36,562 nucleotides of DNA from the NCBI RefSeq assembly GCF_016863135.1, contig NZ_BOOH01000077.1:1-36562 (forward strand), written 5' to 3'. The notes under the pieces were generated by a model. It saw only the letters and a program-made list of their open reading frames with translations. It made no database searches and was not told the origin of the DNA. This stretch comes from Planobispora longispora (lineage in GTDB: Bacteria; Actinomycetota; Actinomycetes; Streptosporangiales; Streptosporangiaceae). Of this stretch, positions 7,406 to 16,284 are shown piece after piece. Made by a program: the position numbers and the translations under genes. Every line of letters begins with the position of its first letter. Position 1 is the first letter of the stretch.

Positions 7406-9055
7406 GTGGCCGCCACATCCTCCTCTTCGCTCAAGCTGGTCCGGCGCGGCGCCGGTCTGCTGGTCCTCGCCGTCGCCGTCGTCTACCTCACCCGGGTCGT
7501 CTCCGGCCCGGACCTGGCCTCGGCCGGGCGCGCGCTCCTGCGCGACCCGCTGGGCGTGCTGACCGCGCTGGGGATGTACGGCTGCGCGTTCGCACTGCGG
7601 GCGTGGTCCTGGTGCCGGGTGCTCCCCGGCCTGTCCCTCGCCCACTCCTGGTCCGCCCTGCACGTGTCCCTGCTCGGCAACCACGTCCTGCCGTTCCGCC
7701 TGGGCGAGGCGCTGCGGGTGACCACGGTCCTGCGCCGGACCCGCCTGTCCCCCGCCCCGGTGGTCGCCTCCACCGTGACCCTCCGCTCCGCCGACCTCGC
7801 CGCCGTGGCCCTGCTCGCCCTCGTCGCCGCCCCGGCCCTGCTCACCGCCCTGGCGGGACCCTGGCTCCAGCCCCTCATCGCCGTCCTGATCCTCGCGACG
7901 CTCGCCGGCGCCCTCTGGCTCACCCGCCTGAACGCAACCCCCGCCACCCCCGTCTCCGAGCGGAGCGAGGGCGGACGGGCTCGGCGGCGCGGGACGGCGG
8001 CCGTGCTCGCCGTCGTCTTCGCCGCGGCCGTCGTGGCGTGGATGCTGGAGGCGGCGGTCGTGTACGAGGTGGCGCAGCTGGCCGGGGTGGCGCTGACACC
8101 CGGGGAGGCGGTGGCCGTGACGGCCGTGACGATCGCCGCCCAGACCGTGGCCGTGACCCCCGGCGGGTTCGGCTCCTACGAGGCCGCGGCCACAGCGGCG
8201 CTGGCCGCGCTCGGCGTCGCCCCCGGCCCGGCCTTCGCCGTCGCCCTGCTCACCCACGCGCTGAAGACCGCCTACTCCCTCGCCGTCGGAGGTGTCGCGC
8301 TCGTGACTCCCACCAAGCTCAGGCTGCCCCGTGTCCTTCCTCCGCGGCCGGGACCGTTCCCCGTCCCGCCCGACGCGCCGGTCGTCGTGTTCATCCCCGT
8401 CTTCAACGAGGAGGAGACCATCGGGGAGGTCGTCGAACGCCTACCGGCCGAGATCTCCGGACGACCGCTGGTCACGATCGTGATCGACGACGGCTCCTCC
8501 GACGCCTCGGCCCGGCGCGCCCTCGACGCCGGGGCGTCCGTGATCTCCCAGCCGCACAACCTCGGCCTGGGCGCCGCCGTGCGCCGCGGGCTGGCGGAGG
8601 CCGTACGGCTCGGCCCGGCGGCGGTCGTCTACCTGGACGCCGACCTGGAGTACTTCCCCGAGGACATCGAGCTCCTCGCGGCCCCGGTCCTGTCCGGCGC
8701 GGCCGACTACGTGGTGGGCTCCCGGTTCACCGGGAGCATCGGCCGCATGCTCCCGCACCGCCGTCTCGGCAACCGGGTCCTGACCGCCTGGGTGCGCTGG
8801 ATGACCCGGCACGACGTCACCGACGGGCAGAGCGGCTACCGGGCCTTCTCCCCCGGCGCGGCCCGCGCGGCCGAGGTGATCCACGACTACAACTACGCCC
8901 AGGTCCTCACCCTCGACCTGCTGGCCAAGGGCTACCGCTACCACGAGGTCCCGATCCGCTACGCCTTCCGCTCCACCGGCGCGTCCTTCGTCACGCTCGG
9001 CCGCTATCTCCGCAAGGTCATCCCCGCCGTCCACCGCGAGCTCAACTCCCCCTGA
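7406..9055 (+). CDS. Fusion: UPF0104/LPG-synthase-type membrane domain + GT2 glycosyltransferase
   Basis: The 549-residue protein has two parts. Residues 1 to about 310 form a multi-span membrane domain of the lysylphosphatidylglycerol synthase TM/UPF0104 kind, with GNHVLPFRLGEALRV at 91-105 and TPGGFGSYEAA at 251-261. From about 325 there is a GT-A GT2 domain like dolichyl/polyprenyl-phosphate sugar synthases: FIPVFNEEETIGEVVERL at 329-346, IDDGSSD (Asp361-362) and the metal-binding DADLEY at 411-416. It probably makes a polyprenyl-phosphate sugar and keeps the active site at the membrane. GTG at 7406 has AAAGGA six bases upstream. The gene diverges from the epimerase operon and shares the iron-box region, so the two sets may be co-regulated. 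Its stop lies in a short inverted repeat (9053-9069) that also holds the stop of the convergent gene. The sugar and lipid are unknown. Confidence 0.85.
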   Translation: MAATSSSSLKLVRRGAGLLVLAVAVVYLTRVVSGPDLASAGRALLRDPLGVLTALGMYGCAFALRAWSWCRVLPGLSLAHSWSALHVSLLGNHVLPFRLGEALRVTTVLRRTRLSPAPVVASTVTLRSADLAAVALLALVAAPALLTALAGPWLQPLIAVLILATLAGALWLTRLNATPATPVSERSEGGRARRRGTAAVLAVVFAAAVVAWMLEAAVVYEVAQLAGVALTPGEAVAVTAVTIAAQTVAVTPGGFGSYEAAATAALAALGVAPGPAFAVALLTHALKTAYSLAVGGVALVTPTKLRLPRVLPPRPGPFPVPPDAPVVVFIPVFNEEETIGEVVERLPAEISGRPLVTIVIDDGSSDASARRALDAGASVISQPHNLGLGAAVRRGLAEAVRLGPAAVVYLDADLEYFPEDIELLAAPVLSGAADYVVGSRFTGSIGRMLPHRRLGNRVLTAWVRWMTRHDVTDGQSGYRAFSPGAARAAEVIHDYNYAQVLTLDLLAKGYRYHEVPIRYAFRSTGASFVTLGRYLRKVIPAVHRELNSP

Positions 9056-9066
9056 CCGGCGGACGG

Positions 9067-9696
9067 TCACTCCGGAGCCGGAGCCGGGGCCGGAGCCGGG
9101 GCCGGGTCGGGGCCGGGGTCGGGAGCCGGGTCGGAGGCGGGGCCAGGGGCGGGGGCGGCGACCAGGCGCGGCCCGTACCGGTACCCCACGAATGCCGCGA
9201 TCGCCAGCGGAGGCCCGAGGAACAGCGGCTCACCGAAGAACGACTGCTCCCAGCCCCCGCCCATCGCCACGATTCCCGCCTCGAACGCGACGGTCGCGGC
9301 CGCGCAGGCGAAGGCGCACACCAGCCGCGCCCAGATCGGCCGTACGGCCAGCCACGGGGCCGCGAGCGCCATCACCGCCGCGACGGGCAGGGCCACCACG
9401 AGCCCCGCGACCATCCCGACCAGGCCGCCGATCACCGCGAAGTTCAGCAGGCCGCCGATGGCCTGGAGCACGGCGACGGTGACGGCGTCGGCGGTGGACT
9501 CGTCCGTGGAGGCGGTGCCGCCACCGGACGTGGTCCCGAGGCTGGGATCGACGTAGGGCCCGGAGATGCTCTCCATGACGACGATGACGGCGAGGCTGAG
9601 CGGAGCGCTGATCGCCCCCGCCGCGGCGCCGCCCAGCAACCCCGTGAGGAATGTCCTGCCGACGACCGTCAGTCTTTGAACACGTTCAACAGCCAC
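9067..9696 (-). CDS. Small polytopic membrane protein with Pro-Ala-rich tail, unknown function
   Basis: The protein (209 residues from GTG at 9694-9696) has about four or five hydrophobic segments, among them FLTGLLGGAAAGAISAPLSL, GLVGMVAGLVVALPVAAVMAL and LFLGPPLAIAAFVGY. It ends in a repetitive Pro/Ala/Asp/Gly tail encoded by GGAGCCGGGGCC-like units. It is clearly related to the protein at 12653-13183: both have a VVALPVAAVMALAAPWLA-type segment followed by RP...RLV.A.ACAA. The start is uncertain; the ribosome site is a modest GGGGAAAA. The open frame extends further upstream, but that part is in non-coding DNA and the FAD gene. I recognise no family. Confidence 0.68.
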   Translation of the reverse strand: MAVERVQRLTVVGRTFLTGLLGGAAAGAISAPLSLAVIVVMESISGPYVDPSLGTTSGGGTASTDESTADAVTVAVLQAIGGLLNFAVIGGLVGMVAGLVVALPVAAVMALAAPWLAVRPIWARLVCAFACAAATVAFEAGIVAMGGGWEQSFFGEPLFLGPPLAIAAFVGYRYGPRLVAAPAPGPASDPAPDPGPDPAPAPAPAPAPE

Positions 9697-9809
9697 ATGA
9701 CCAGTTTTCCCCAAATTTCGGCAAAACGCAGTCGCCGGGTGGAGAAAAAACGCATCCGACGCATCCGCACCGGACCATTCAGACGCGCGGGGAACGGGGC
9801 CGGGAACGC

Positions 9810-11492
9810 TCAGTCCTCCACGACGTGCTCGGCGAACCGGGCGCGGGCGGCCCGCCAGGCGGCGGCGTCCCAGCCGGCGGCGGCGAGGGATTCGACGGCG
9901 TCGTAGCCCATCGCCATGGCGTGATGGGTGTTGTCGTGGGCGAACAGGCCCAGGCGGCCGAAGGTGGTCACGCCGGGGACGGTCCCGGCCCAGGCGTCCA
10001 GTCCCGCCAGGTGGGCGGCGTAGCCGGTCTCGTAGACGGGGTAGACGTGCGGCACCCGCCGTACGACCACCTCGGCGAGATCGACCGGGGGCAGCCCGGA
10101 GGCGGCGAGGGTGTCGTGGACGAGCCCGGACAGATCCCCGGCCGTCCACACCTCGTCCCCGGCCGTGCAGGGGATCTCGAAGCACAACACGGTGCGGTCC
10201 GCCGGATCGGCGGCGCTGACCCGGTAGTTGGCGGGCTCGGAGATCCGGGTCACCGGGGTCTCGGGGCCGGGCAGGTAGTGCGCGTCGTACGGCGTCCACC
10301 GCCCGCCCTCGTGCACCGCGTAGACCAGCACCATGGCCCGGAAGCGCAGGCGCCCCGCCGCCGCCGCGACCCCGGCCGGCGGGCCGGGCTCCACCAGCCG
10401 GGCCAGCACGGGCATCGGGATCGTGGAGAAGACCCGCCCGGCCTCGATCCGGCCGCCCGCCGCGGCCGGCCCCGGCGAGGCGGACAGCCCAGATTCACCG
10501 GACAGCCCAGATTCACCGGACGCCCCGGACAGCGTCTCGGGATTCCCCGAGCCGGGGCCCTGTGCTGGGCCGGGTCGCTGTGACGGACCAGGCCCTTGTG
10601 ATCGATCAGACCCTTGTGATCGATCAGGTCCCTGGGACGGGTCGGGTCCCCGGGACGTGTGCAGCGTCACCGGTCCCCCGGCCCTCGCGGGGGGCTCGAT
10701 GCGAGTGCAGGCCGTACCGAGCCGGATCTGCGCCCCGGCGGCCGTCGCGGCCTCGGCGAGCGCCTCGACGATCTGGCCGAACCCGCGCCGGGGATAGTGG
10801 AAGATCTTCCCCTGCCCGTCCGGACGGCCGCGCAGGATCCGCCGGGCGATCTTCCACGGGCTGTCGGCCGTGACCCGCCTGCGCGCCTGGTCGCCGTCGA
10901 TCTCCTCGCCCGGCAGGCCCCACAGCTTCACCGCGTAGGGGGCGTAGAGCGCCTCGTAGAGCGTCGGGCCCAGGCTCGCGCGCAGCGCCCCGGCGTAAGT
11001 GTCCGCGGCATCCGCCCGGCCCTCGCCCTCCGATCCGGGGCGCCCGGCCGGGAACGCACGGCTCCTCCCCGGGAACGCACTGCCCCCGCCCGGGGACACG
11101 CGGCCCCCGCCCCGCAGGGGCGCCGTCACCGCGTCGCGCGCCACCCCGGCCAGCAGCCCCGGGGGCAGGCGCCTGGCCAGCTCGCCCGCCCGCAACGGGA
11201 AGCCGACGAACCGCCCGGCGATCCGGAGACGGCCGTTGCGCGGGCGCGTCTGCAGGTCGTCGCCGAGCAGGGCGCGCAGGTCGGCCATGAGACGGGGCGG
11301 GGTGGCCGGATGGAGCCGGTGGCTGCCGTGGTCGACCCGGACCCCGGCGACCTCGAAGCTCGCCGACAGCCCGCCGGCGTGGCCGGCCCGCTCCAGCACG
11401 ACGACGGACATGCCCCGCAGCGCGGCCCGCCAGGCCGCCGCCAGCCCCGCGGGCCCGGCGCCCAGCACCACCAGATCAGCACTTTCCCGCAT
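9810..11492 (-). CDS. FAD-dependent oxidoreductase, amine-oxidase/protoporphyrinogen-oxidase fold
   Basis: The 560-residue protein begins [20 protein letters not shown], with the FAD-binding GAGPAG at 11-16 and the usual [12 protein letters not shown] segment ending the beta-alpha-beta unit. Later it has [26 protein letters not shown] and near the C-terminus [18 protein letters not shown], a FAD-contacting motif seen in UDP-galactopyranose-mutase-like and desaturase-like members. The substrate is unknown. ATG at 11490-11492 is used; the open frame continues upstream over the divergent alcohol dehydrogenase gene and is not coding there. Two low-complexity insertions are odd: about 129-160 (Gly/Pro/Arg-rich) and about 281-347 (Ser-Gln-Gly-Pro-Asp repeats). 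Both probably sit in surface loops. It diverges from the dehydrogenase across 96 bp. Confidence 0.82.
   Translation of the reverse strand: MRESADLVVLGAGPAGLAAAWRAALRGMSVVVLERAGHAGGLSASFEVAGVRVDHGSHRLHPATPPRLMADLRALLGDDLQTRPRNGRLRIAGRFVGFPLRAGELARRLPPGLLAGVARDAVTAPLRGGGRVSPGGGSAFPGRSRAFPAGRPGSEGEGRADAADTYAGALRASLGPTLYEALYAPYAVKLWGLPGEEIDGDQARRRVTADSPWKIARRILRGRPDGQGKIFHYPRRGFGQIVEALAEAATAAGAQIRLGTACTRIEPPARAGGPVTLHTSRGPDPSQGPDRSQGSDRSQGPGPSQRPGPAQGPGSGNPETLSGASGESGLSGESGLSASPGPAAAGGRIEAGRVFSTIPMPVLARLVEPGPPAGVAAAAGRLRFRAMVLVYAVHEGGRWTPYDAHYLPGPETPVTRISEPANYRVSAADPADRTVLCFEIPCTAGDEVWTAGDLSGLVHDTLAASGLPPVDLAEVVVRRVPHVYPVYETGYAAHLAGLDAWAGTVPGVTTFGRLGLFAHDNTHHAMAMGYDAVESLAAAGWDAAAWRAARARFAEHVVED
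10481..10628 (-). repeat. Two sets of 18-bp tandem repeats inside the FAD oxidoreductase gene
   Basis: cggacagcccagattcac occurs twice in a row at 10481-10516. A second unit, cccttgtgatcgatcaga/g, is at 10593-10628, with decayed copies on both sides. All keep the reading frame and encode six-residue Ser/Gly/Gln/Pro/Asp units. Confidence 0.75.
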
Positions 11493-11588
11493 AGCGCGGA
11501 ACCCTACCCACCGGCCGCCGCGAGCCCGAGGGGTTCGCGTCGTTCCCACCGGAGATCGCCGTGCCGGGGCGTGCCGTACCCTCGTCCC

Positions 11589-12626
11589 ATGCGCGCCGTC
11601 CTCTTCGACCAGTTCGGTGGCCCTCTCGACGTCCGCGAGGTGCCCGCGCCCACCGCCTCCCCCCGCGGCGCGGTCATCCGGGTGGAGGCGACCGGGCTGT
11701 GCCGCAGCGACTGGCACGGCTGGCAGGGACACGACGCCGACATCACGCGCCTGCCGCACGTGCCGGGACACGAGCTGGCGGGCGTGCTGGAGGCGGTCGG
11801 TCCCGAGGTCCGCGGCTGGCGTCCGGGCGACAGGGTGACGATCCCCTTCGTCGCCGCGTGCGGTTCCTGTACGGCCTGCGCGGCCGGCGACCAGCAGGTG
11901 TGCGAGCGCCAGACCCAGCCGGGGTTCACCCATTGGGGATCGTTCGCCGAGTACGTGGCCGTCGAGAACGCTGACGTCAACCTGGTCGCCCTGCCTCCCG
12001 GCATGTCCTTCACCACGGCCGCGTCCCTCGGGTGCCGGTTCGCCACCGCCTTCCGGGCCGTCGTCCAGGTGGGCGGGGCACGGCCCGGCGAGTGGGTGGC
12101 GGTGCACGGATGCGGCGGGGTGGGCCTGTCCGCCGTGATGATCGCGGCGGCGGCCGGAGCGCGGGTGGTCGCCGTGGACGTCAGCGCCGAGGCGCTGCGG
12201 CTGGCCGGGGAGGCGGGCGCCGCCCACGTGATCGGCGCCGCGCCGGGGGACACCCCGGCAGGCGTCGCCGCCCGGATCGTGGAGCTGACCGGGGGCGGGG
12301 CCCACGTCTCGATCGACGCGCTGGGCAGCGCGCCGACCTGCGCGGCGTCGGTCCTGGGACTGCGGCGCAGGGGCCGCCACGTGCAGGTGGGCCTCCTGCC
12401 GGGCGGCCGGACGCCGGTCCCGATGGATCGGGTGATCGCCTACGAGCTGCGCGTCCTGGGCAGCCACGGCATGGCCGCGCACGCCTACCCGCCGATGCTG
12501 GAGCTCATCGGCTCGGGCGCGCTCCGTCCCGACCGGCTCGTCACCCGGACGATCGGCCTGGAGGAGGCGGGCGGGGCGCTGGCCGCGATCGGGTCGGTGC
12601 CGGGGGTGACGGTGATCGTCCCCTGA
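11589..12626 (+). CDS. Zinc-dependent alcohol dehydrogenase (MDR superfamily)
   Basis: The 345-residue medium-chain dehydrogenase/reductase starts [20 protein letters not shown]. Catalytic zinc ligands are Cys38 and His61-Glu62 (in VPGHELAG), with Cys149 in the position of the third. The structural zinc lobe is complete: Cys91, Cys94, Cys97 and Cys105 in [15 protein letters not shown]. The nucleotide-binding turn is HGCGGVGLS at 173-181. It should oxidise an alcohol or reduce an aldehyde with NAD(P); the substrate cannot be read from sequence. The ATG at 11589 follows CGTACCCTCGTCCC, a poor ribosome site, so a short leader or leaderless message is possible. The gene converges with the membrane protein at 12653, leaving 26 bp. 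Confidence 0.9.
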   Translation: MRAVLFDQFGGPLDVREVPAPTASPRGAVIRVEATGLCRSDWHGWQGHDADITRLPHVPGHELAGVLEAVGPEVRGWRPGDRVTIPFVAACGSCTACAAGDQQVCERQTQPGFTHWGSFAEYVAVENADVNLVALPPGMSFTTAASLGCRFATAFRAVVQVGGARPGEWVAVHGCGGVGLSAVMIAAAAGARVVAVDVSAEALRLAGEAGAAHVIGAAPGDTPAGVAARIVELTGGGAHVSIDALGSAPTCAASVLGLRRRGRHVQVGLLPGGRTPVPMDRVIAYELRVLGSHGMAAHAYPPMLELIGSGALRPDRLVTRTIGLEEAGGALAAIGSVPGVTVIVP

Positions 12627-12652
12627 GCCGGACCGCCGTTCCCCGCGCGTCC

Positions 12653-13183
12653 TCAGGCCTCGGGCGTCTTCCCGGCTCCCTCTCCCCGCTTCCCTGCGTC
12701 CCCCGCGTCCTCCGCGCCGGCGGGCGGGGCGGGCGCTTCCGCGGAACGGGCGCCGACCAGGTACGGCCCGCGCCACGCCCCCAGGATCGCCGCCAGGATC
12801 GTCGGGGACCAGAAGACCGGGTCGAACCCGGGCGGCGACCAGTCCGTCCCGGCCAGCAGCGTCGCGAGCAGGAACAGCGGCAGCACGGAGCCGGCCGCGC
12901 ACGCCAGCGCCGGCACCAGCCGCGACCGCCTGGGACGGCCGGCCAGCCACGGGGCCGCGAGCGCCAGGACGACCGCGGCCGGCAGGGCCCCGACGGCTCC
13001 CGCGACCGTCCCGATCAGGATGAGGTAGAAGAGCACCTGCGCCACGGCCTCGATGTTCACCAGCCAGTCCATGACGATGAAGAGCACGAAGACCGCCAGG
13101 GCCATCCCGCCGCCCCCGAGCGAACCGGTGACGACCGTCCTGCGCACGATCCCCGGCCGGTGAACGCCCCCCGATGTAGTCAT
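12653..13183 (-). CDS. Small polytopic membrane protein, paralogue of the protein at 9067-9696
   Basis: The 176-residue protein has hydrophobic segments such as SLGGGGMALAVFVLFIVMDW, VLFYLILIGTVAGAVGALP, AAVVLALAAPWLA and LFLLATLLAG. It ends in a charged Ala/Glu/Gly/Pro tail. RRTVVTGSLGG at its start, and LALAAPWLAGRP followed by RLVPALACAAG, match its paralogue about 3 kb away, so the pair derives from duplication. Family and function are not recognised. It starts in the region right after the glgP terminator and runs toward the dehydrogenase gene. Confidence 0.68.
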   Translation of the reverse strand: MTTSGGVHRPGIVRRTVVTGSLGGGGMALAVFVLFIVMDWLVNIEAVAQVLFYLILIGTVAGAVGALPAAVVLALAAPWLAGRPRRSRLVPALACAAGSVLPLFLLATLLAGTDWSPPGFDPVFWSPTILAAILGAWRGPYLVGARSAEAPAPPAGAEDAGDAGKRGEGAGKTPEA

Positions 13184-13236
13184 ACGGCGCAGTCTTCACC
13201 ATGAGACGGCCGGCCGGCATCCGGGAAGACGTGATT

Positions 13237-13278
13237 CTCCCGGGGCCCGCCGGAGGTCTTCTCGGCGGGCCCCGGGAG
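13237..13278. terminator. Strong perfect-stem hairpin after glgP
   Basis: The arms ctcccggggcccgccg (13237-13252) and its exact reverse complement (13263-13278) form a 16-bp stem with a 10-base loop. It stands 24 bp past the glgP stop. The T-tract is poor on both strands, as is common in high-GC actinobacteria. Confidence 0.8.
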
Positions 13279-13301
13279 GTCTCACGCAGGGCCGGTGCGG
13301 G

Positions 13302-15884
13302 TCAGCGGAGGGTGCCGTTGGTCATGCCCGCGGGCTCCTCCGGCACGGCGATCAGTCCCAGTTCGGCGGGGGAGGCCATCAGCGGGTGCGACGGGACGAC
13401 GCGGACGGTGTACCCGAAGGCGCCGGTGCGCTGCAGCGGGAGGGTCCCGGCGAACACGGCCCGGCCGTCGTCGCCCTGGGACTCGACGGACAGGGGCGCG
13501 TAGGAGGGGTCGACCAGCTCGTCGTGGAGCCCGACCCGGCCGTAGGCGGCCTGCACCTGGACGTCGCCGGCCTCCAGCTCGCCGAGGGCGACGGTGGCCC
13601 GCAGCTCCAGCGAGGCCCCCACTTCGGGCGTGTCGCCCAGCCCGGACGCCTCGATGTGCTCGACCCGCACCCCCGGCCAGGCCCGGCCGACCCGGAGCTT
13701 CCAGGAGGCGAACCCCTTGGCCTGCTCGTGACCGCCGCCCGACAGGGCGCGGGCGGACTTGGCCGCCGGGAGGTAGAGCTCCACGACGTAGTCGCGGAGC
13801 ATCCGGCCGGCCAGGACCTTGGGGCCGAGGGAGGACAGGGTGTGGCGGACCATCTCCAGCCAGCGGCGGGGCAGGCCCTCACCGGGGCGGTCGTAGAACC
13901 GGTCGGCCACCTCGTGGTCGATCAGGTCGTAGAGCGCGCTCGCCTCCAGCTCGTCGCGGCGGTCGGGATCGGCGACGCCGTCGGCGGTGGGGACGGCCCA
14001 GCCGTTGGTGCCGTCGTACCACTCGTCCCACCAGCCGTCCCGGATCGACAGGTTGAGCCCGCCGTTCAGGGCGGCCTTCATGCCGCTGGTCCCGCAGGCC
14101 TCCAGGGGGCGCAGCGGGTTGTTCATCCACACGTCGCAGCCCTGGACCATGAGCTGGCCCAGCGCCATGTCGTAGTCGGGCAGGAAGACGATGCGGTGCC
14201 GCACGTTCTCCTGGTCGGCGAACTTCACGATCTGCTGGATGAGCTTCTTGCCGCCCTCGTCGGCCGGGTGGGCCTTGCCCGCGATCACGATCTGGACCGG
14301 CTTGTCGGGGTCGAGCAGGAGCCCGCGGAGCCGTACCGGGTCGGACAGCATCAGGGTGAGGCGCTTGTAGGAGGGCACCCGGCGGGCGAAGCCGATGGTC
14401 AGCACCTCCGGGTCGAGGGCGTCGTCGATCCAGCCCAGCTCGGCGGTGGAGGCCCCGCGGTCGATCCAGGAGCGGCGGAGCCGGACCCGGGCCGCCTCGA
14501 CCAGCCGCGCCCGCAGCTTCCCGCGGATGGCCCAGATCTCCTCATCGGGGATCTTGCTGACCCCCTCCCAGCCCTGGGCCTTCTCCACCAGGGAGGGAAG
14601 CTCGCGCCCGGCCAGCTCCATGATCTCCCGGCCGACCCAGGTGGGCGCGTGCACGCCGTTGGTGATCGAGCCGATCGGCACCTCGGCGATGTCGAAGCCG
14701 GGCCAGAGCCCCTGGAACATCTCCCGGCTGACCTCGCCGTGCAGCTCCGAGACGCCGTTGACCCGCTGGGCCAGCCGCATGCCCATCGCGGCCATGTTGA
14801 ACTTGCCGGGCTCGTCCTCGGCGCCGAGCGCCAGGATGCGGTCCACCGGGACGGTGGGCCAGGAGTTCTCCCCGCCGAACTGGCGGGCGATCAGCTCGGT
14901 CGGGAAGCGGTCGATCCCGGCCGGTACCGGCGTGTGGGTGGTGAAGACGGTCCCGGCGCGCACGGCCTCCAGCGCCTCCTCGAAGGAGAGCCTGGCCTCG
15001 GTCAGCTCGCGGATGCGCTCCAGCCCGAGGAAACCCGCGTGCCCCTCGTTGGTGTGGAACACCTCGGGCTCGGGGTGGCCGGTGATGCGGCAGTAGGCGC
15101 GGATGGCGCGCACGCCGCCGATGCCGAGCAGCAGCTCCTGCTTGAGGCGGTGGTCGGTGCCGCCGCCGTACAGCCGGTCGGTGACGTCGCGGGCGGCGGT
15201 GTCGTTCTCGGCCACGTCGGAGTCGAGCAGCAGCAGCGGGACCCGGCCGACCTGGGCCACCCAGACCTGGGCGTTGAGCACGCGGTGCTCGGGCAGGCCG
15301 ATCTTGATCCGGAGCGGGGAGCCGTCCTCCTCCTTCAGGAGGGTCAGCGGCAGGCCGCCCGGGTCGAGCGACGGGTAGTGCTCCAGCTGCCATCCCTCCG
15401 GCGAGAGGGACTGGGTGAAGTAGCCGTGCCGGTACAGGAGCCCGACCGCGAGGATGGGCACGCCGAGGTCGCTGGCCGCCTTGAGGTGGTCTCCGGCGAG
15501 GATGCCGAGACCTCCGGAGTACTGCGGCAGCGCGGCGGCGATGCCGTACTCGGGCGAGAAGTAGGCGACGGCCTGCGCGGCGTCCGGCATGGACTGGTAC
15601 CACCGCGGGGCGGTCATGTACTCGCGCAGATCGTCGGCGGCGTCGGCGAGCCGCCGCAGGAAGCGCCGGTCGCCGGCCAGCTCACGGAGCCGCTCGGGCT
15701 CGACGGCGCCCAGCAGGGCGACGGGGTCGTGCCCGACCCGTTCCCAGGTGTCGGGATCGACCTCGGCGAACAGGTCGAGCGTCTCGGGATGCCATGACCA
15801 GCGGAGGTTTTGCACGAGCTCGCCGAGGGGGGCCAGCTCCGAAGGAAGAACGGTTCGGACGGTGAACCTGCGGATAGCTCTCAC
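13302..15884 (-). CDS. glgP: Alpha-glucan (glycogen) phosphorylase
   Basis: This GT35 enzyme releases glucose-1-phosphate from the non-reducing ends of alpha-1,4-glucans using PLP. It has 860 residues, the length of the actinobacterial type, with the family's own N-terminal domain (DUF3417: RRFTVRTVLPSELAPLGEL...NLRWSWHPETLDLF). The glucan and phosphate site region includes FHTNEGHAGF (276-285) and THTPVPAGIDRFP (316-328). The PLP lysine is Lys603 in EACGTSGMKAALNGGLNLS. The start is GTG at 15882-15884 with a weak ribosome site (AGGGTCTGG). It diverges from glgE across 400 bp and is followed by a perfect hairpin terminator. Together with GlgE and GlgB it gives both synthesis and breakdown of the storage or surface glucan. 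Confidence 0.95.
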   Translation of the reverse strand: MRAIRRFTVRTVLPSELAPLGELVQNLRWSWHPETLDLFAEVDPDTWERVGHDPVALLGAVEPERLRELAGDRRFLRRLADAADDLREYMTAPRWYQSMPDAAQAVAYFSPEYGIAAALPQYSGGLGILAGDHLKAASDLGVPILAVGLLYRHGYFTQSLSPEGWQLEHYPSLDPGGLPLTLLKEEDGSPLRIKIGLPEHRVLNAQVWVAQVGRVPLLLLDSDVAENDTAARDVTDRLYGGGTDHRLKQELLLGIGGVRAIRAYCRITGHPEPEVFHTNEGHAGFLGLERIRELTEARLSFEEALEAVRAGTVFTTHTPVPAGIDRFPTELIARQFGGENSWPTVPVDRILALGAEDEPGKFNMAAMGMRLAQRVNGVSELHGEVSREMFQGLWPGFDIAEVPIGSITNGVHAPTWVGREIMELAGRELPSLVEKAQGWEGVSKIPDEEIWAIRGKLRARLVEAARVRLRRSWIDRGASTAELGWIDDALDPEVLTIGFARRVPSYKRLTLMLSDPVRLRGLLLDPDKPVQIVIAGKAHPADEGGKKLIQQIVKFADQENVRHRIVFLPDYDMALGQLMVQGCDVWMNNPLRPLEACGTSGMKAALNGGLNLSIRDGWWDEWYDGTNGWAVPTADGVADPDRRDELEASALYDLIDHEVADRFYDRPGEGLPRRWLEMVRHTLSSLGPKVLAGRMLRDYVVELYLPAAKSARALSGGGHEQAKGFASWKLRVGRAWPGVRVEHIEASGLGDTPEVGASLELRATVALGELEAGDVQVQAAYGRVGLHDELVDPSYAPLSVESQGDDGRAVFAGTLPLQRTGAFGYTVRVVPSHPLMASPAELGLIAVPEEPAGMTNGTLR

Positions 15885-16284
15885 GCTGCCAGACCCTAGT
15901 TACTCAACGCCACGAGGGCGACCAGAATGCTCACGCGTCTCCCCCTCACCGCTATCGCCGGACTCCAAACACTGCGCGCCGACATCACCGACGTGGCCGG
16001 ACATTGTGAGGACGCCGCGAGGGACGCCGCGAGAGAAGTCCAGGACACGGCACGACACTCCGGACGGAAAGCCCCCGGCTCTTCCGAAAGAAGGGCATGA
16101 AGGGCGACTATTGGGGCAACCCAACGTATGAGCCACACGTTCTGTCCCCGGACCGGCCTTCGGCAAGGGGCAGGGCTTCGCCTTGCCCGAAGGTCGGTCA
16201 AAGGGATGCTTGAAGAAGCAAAGGGTCTTTCTTGCCCGAAATCTCCCGGCGGTACCGGGTGTGCCGTCGCTACCGTGAGACGCG
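15885..16284. promoter_or_regulatory. Divergent glgP-glgE intergenic region
   Basis: These 400 bp carry no convincing gene; the short frames present lack family resemblance. The region must hold both promoters. The one clear structure is the inverted repeat at 16151-16199. The word cttgcccgaa recurs at 16182 and 16234, which could mark a repeated binding site. Confidence 0.5.
16151..16199 (+). other. Long hairpin in the leader region of glgE
   Basis: gaccggccttcggcaagg (16151-16168) pairs with ccttgcccgaaggtcggtc (16181-16199), leaving a 12-base loop. The stem is 18-19 bp with one bulge and one mismatch. It ends 85 bp before the glgE ATG and has no T-tract, so it may be a regulatory RNA hairpin or an operator rather than a terminator. 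Confidence 0.6.

Noticed and set aside
9053-9069. TGACCG-gcgga-CGGTCA inverted repeat holding the stops of two convergent genes
   Set aside because: A 6-bp stem is short and largely follows from two TGA stops meeting; weak as a terminator, so not listed as a feature.
9810-13220. A 1136-codon minus-strand frame that includes the FAD oxidoreductase
   Set aside because: Only 9810-11492 has family motifs; the upstream part is Arg/Gly-rich and antisense to the clear zinc dehydrogenase gene.
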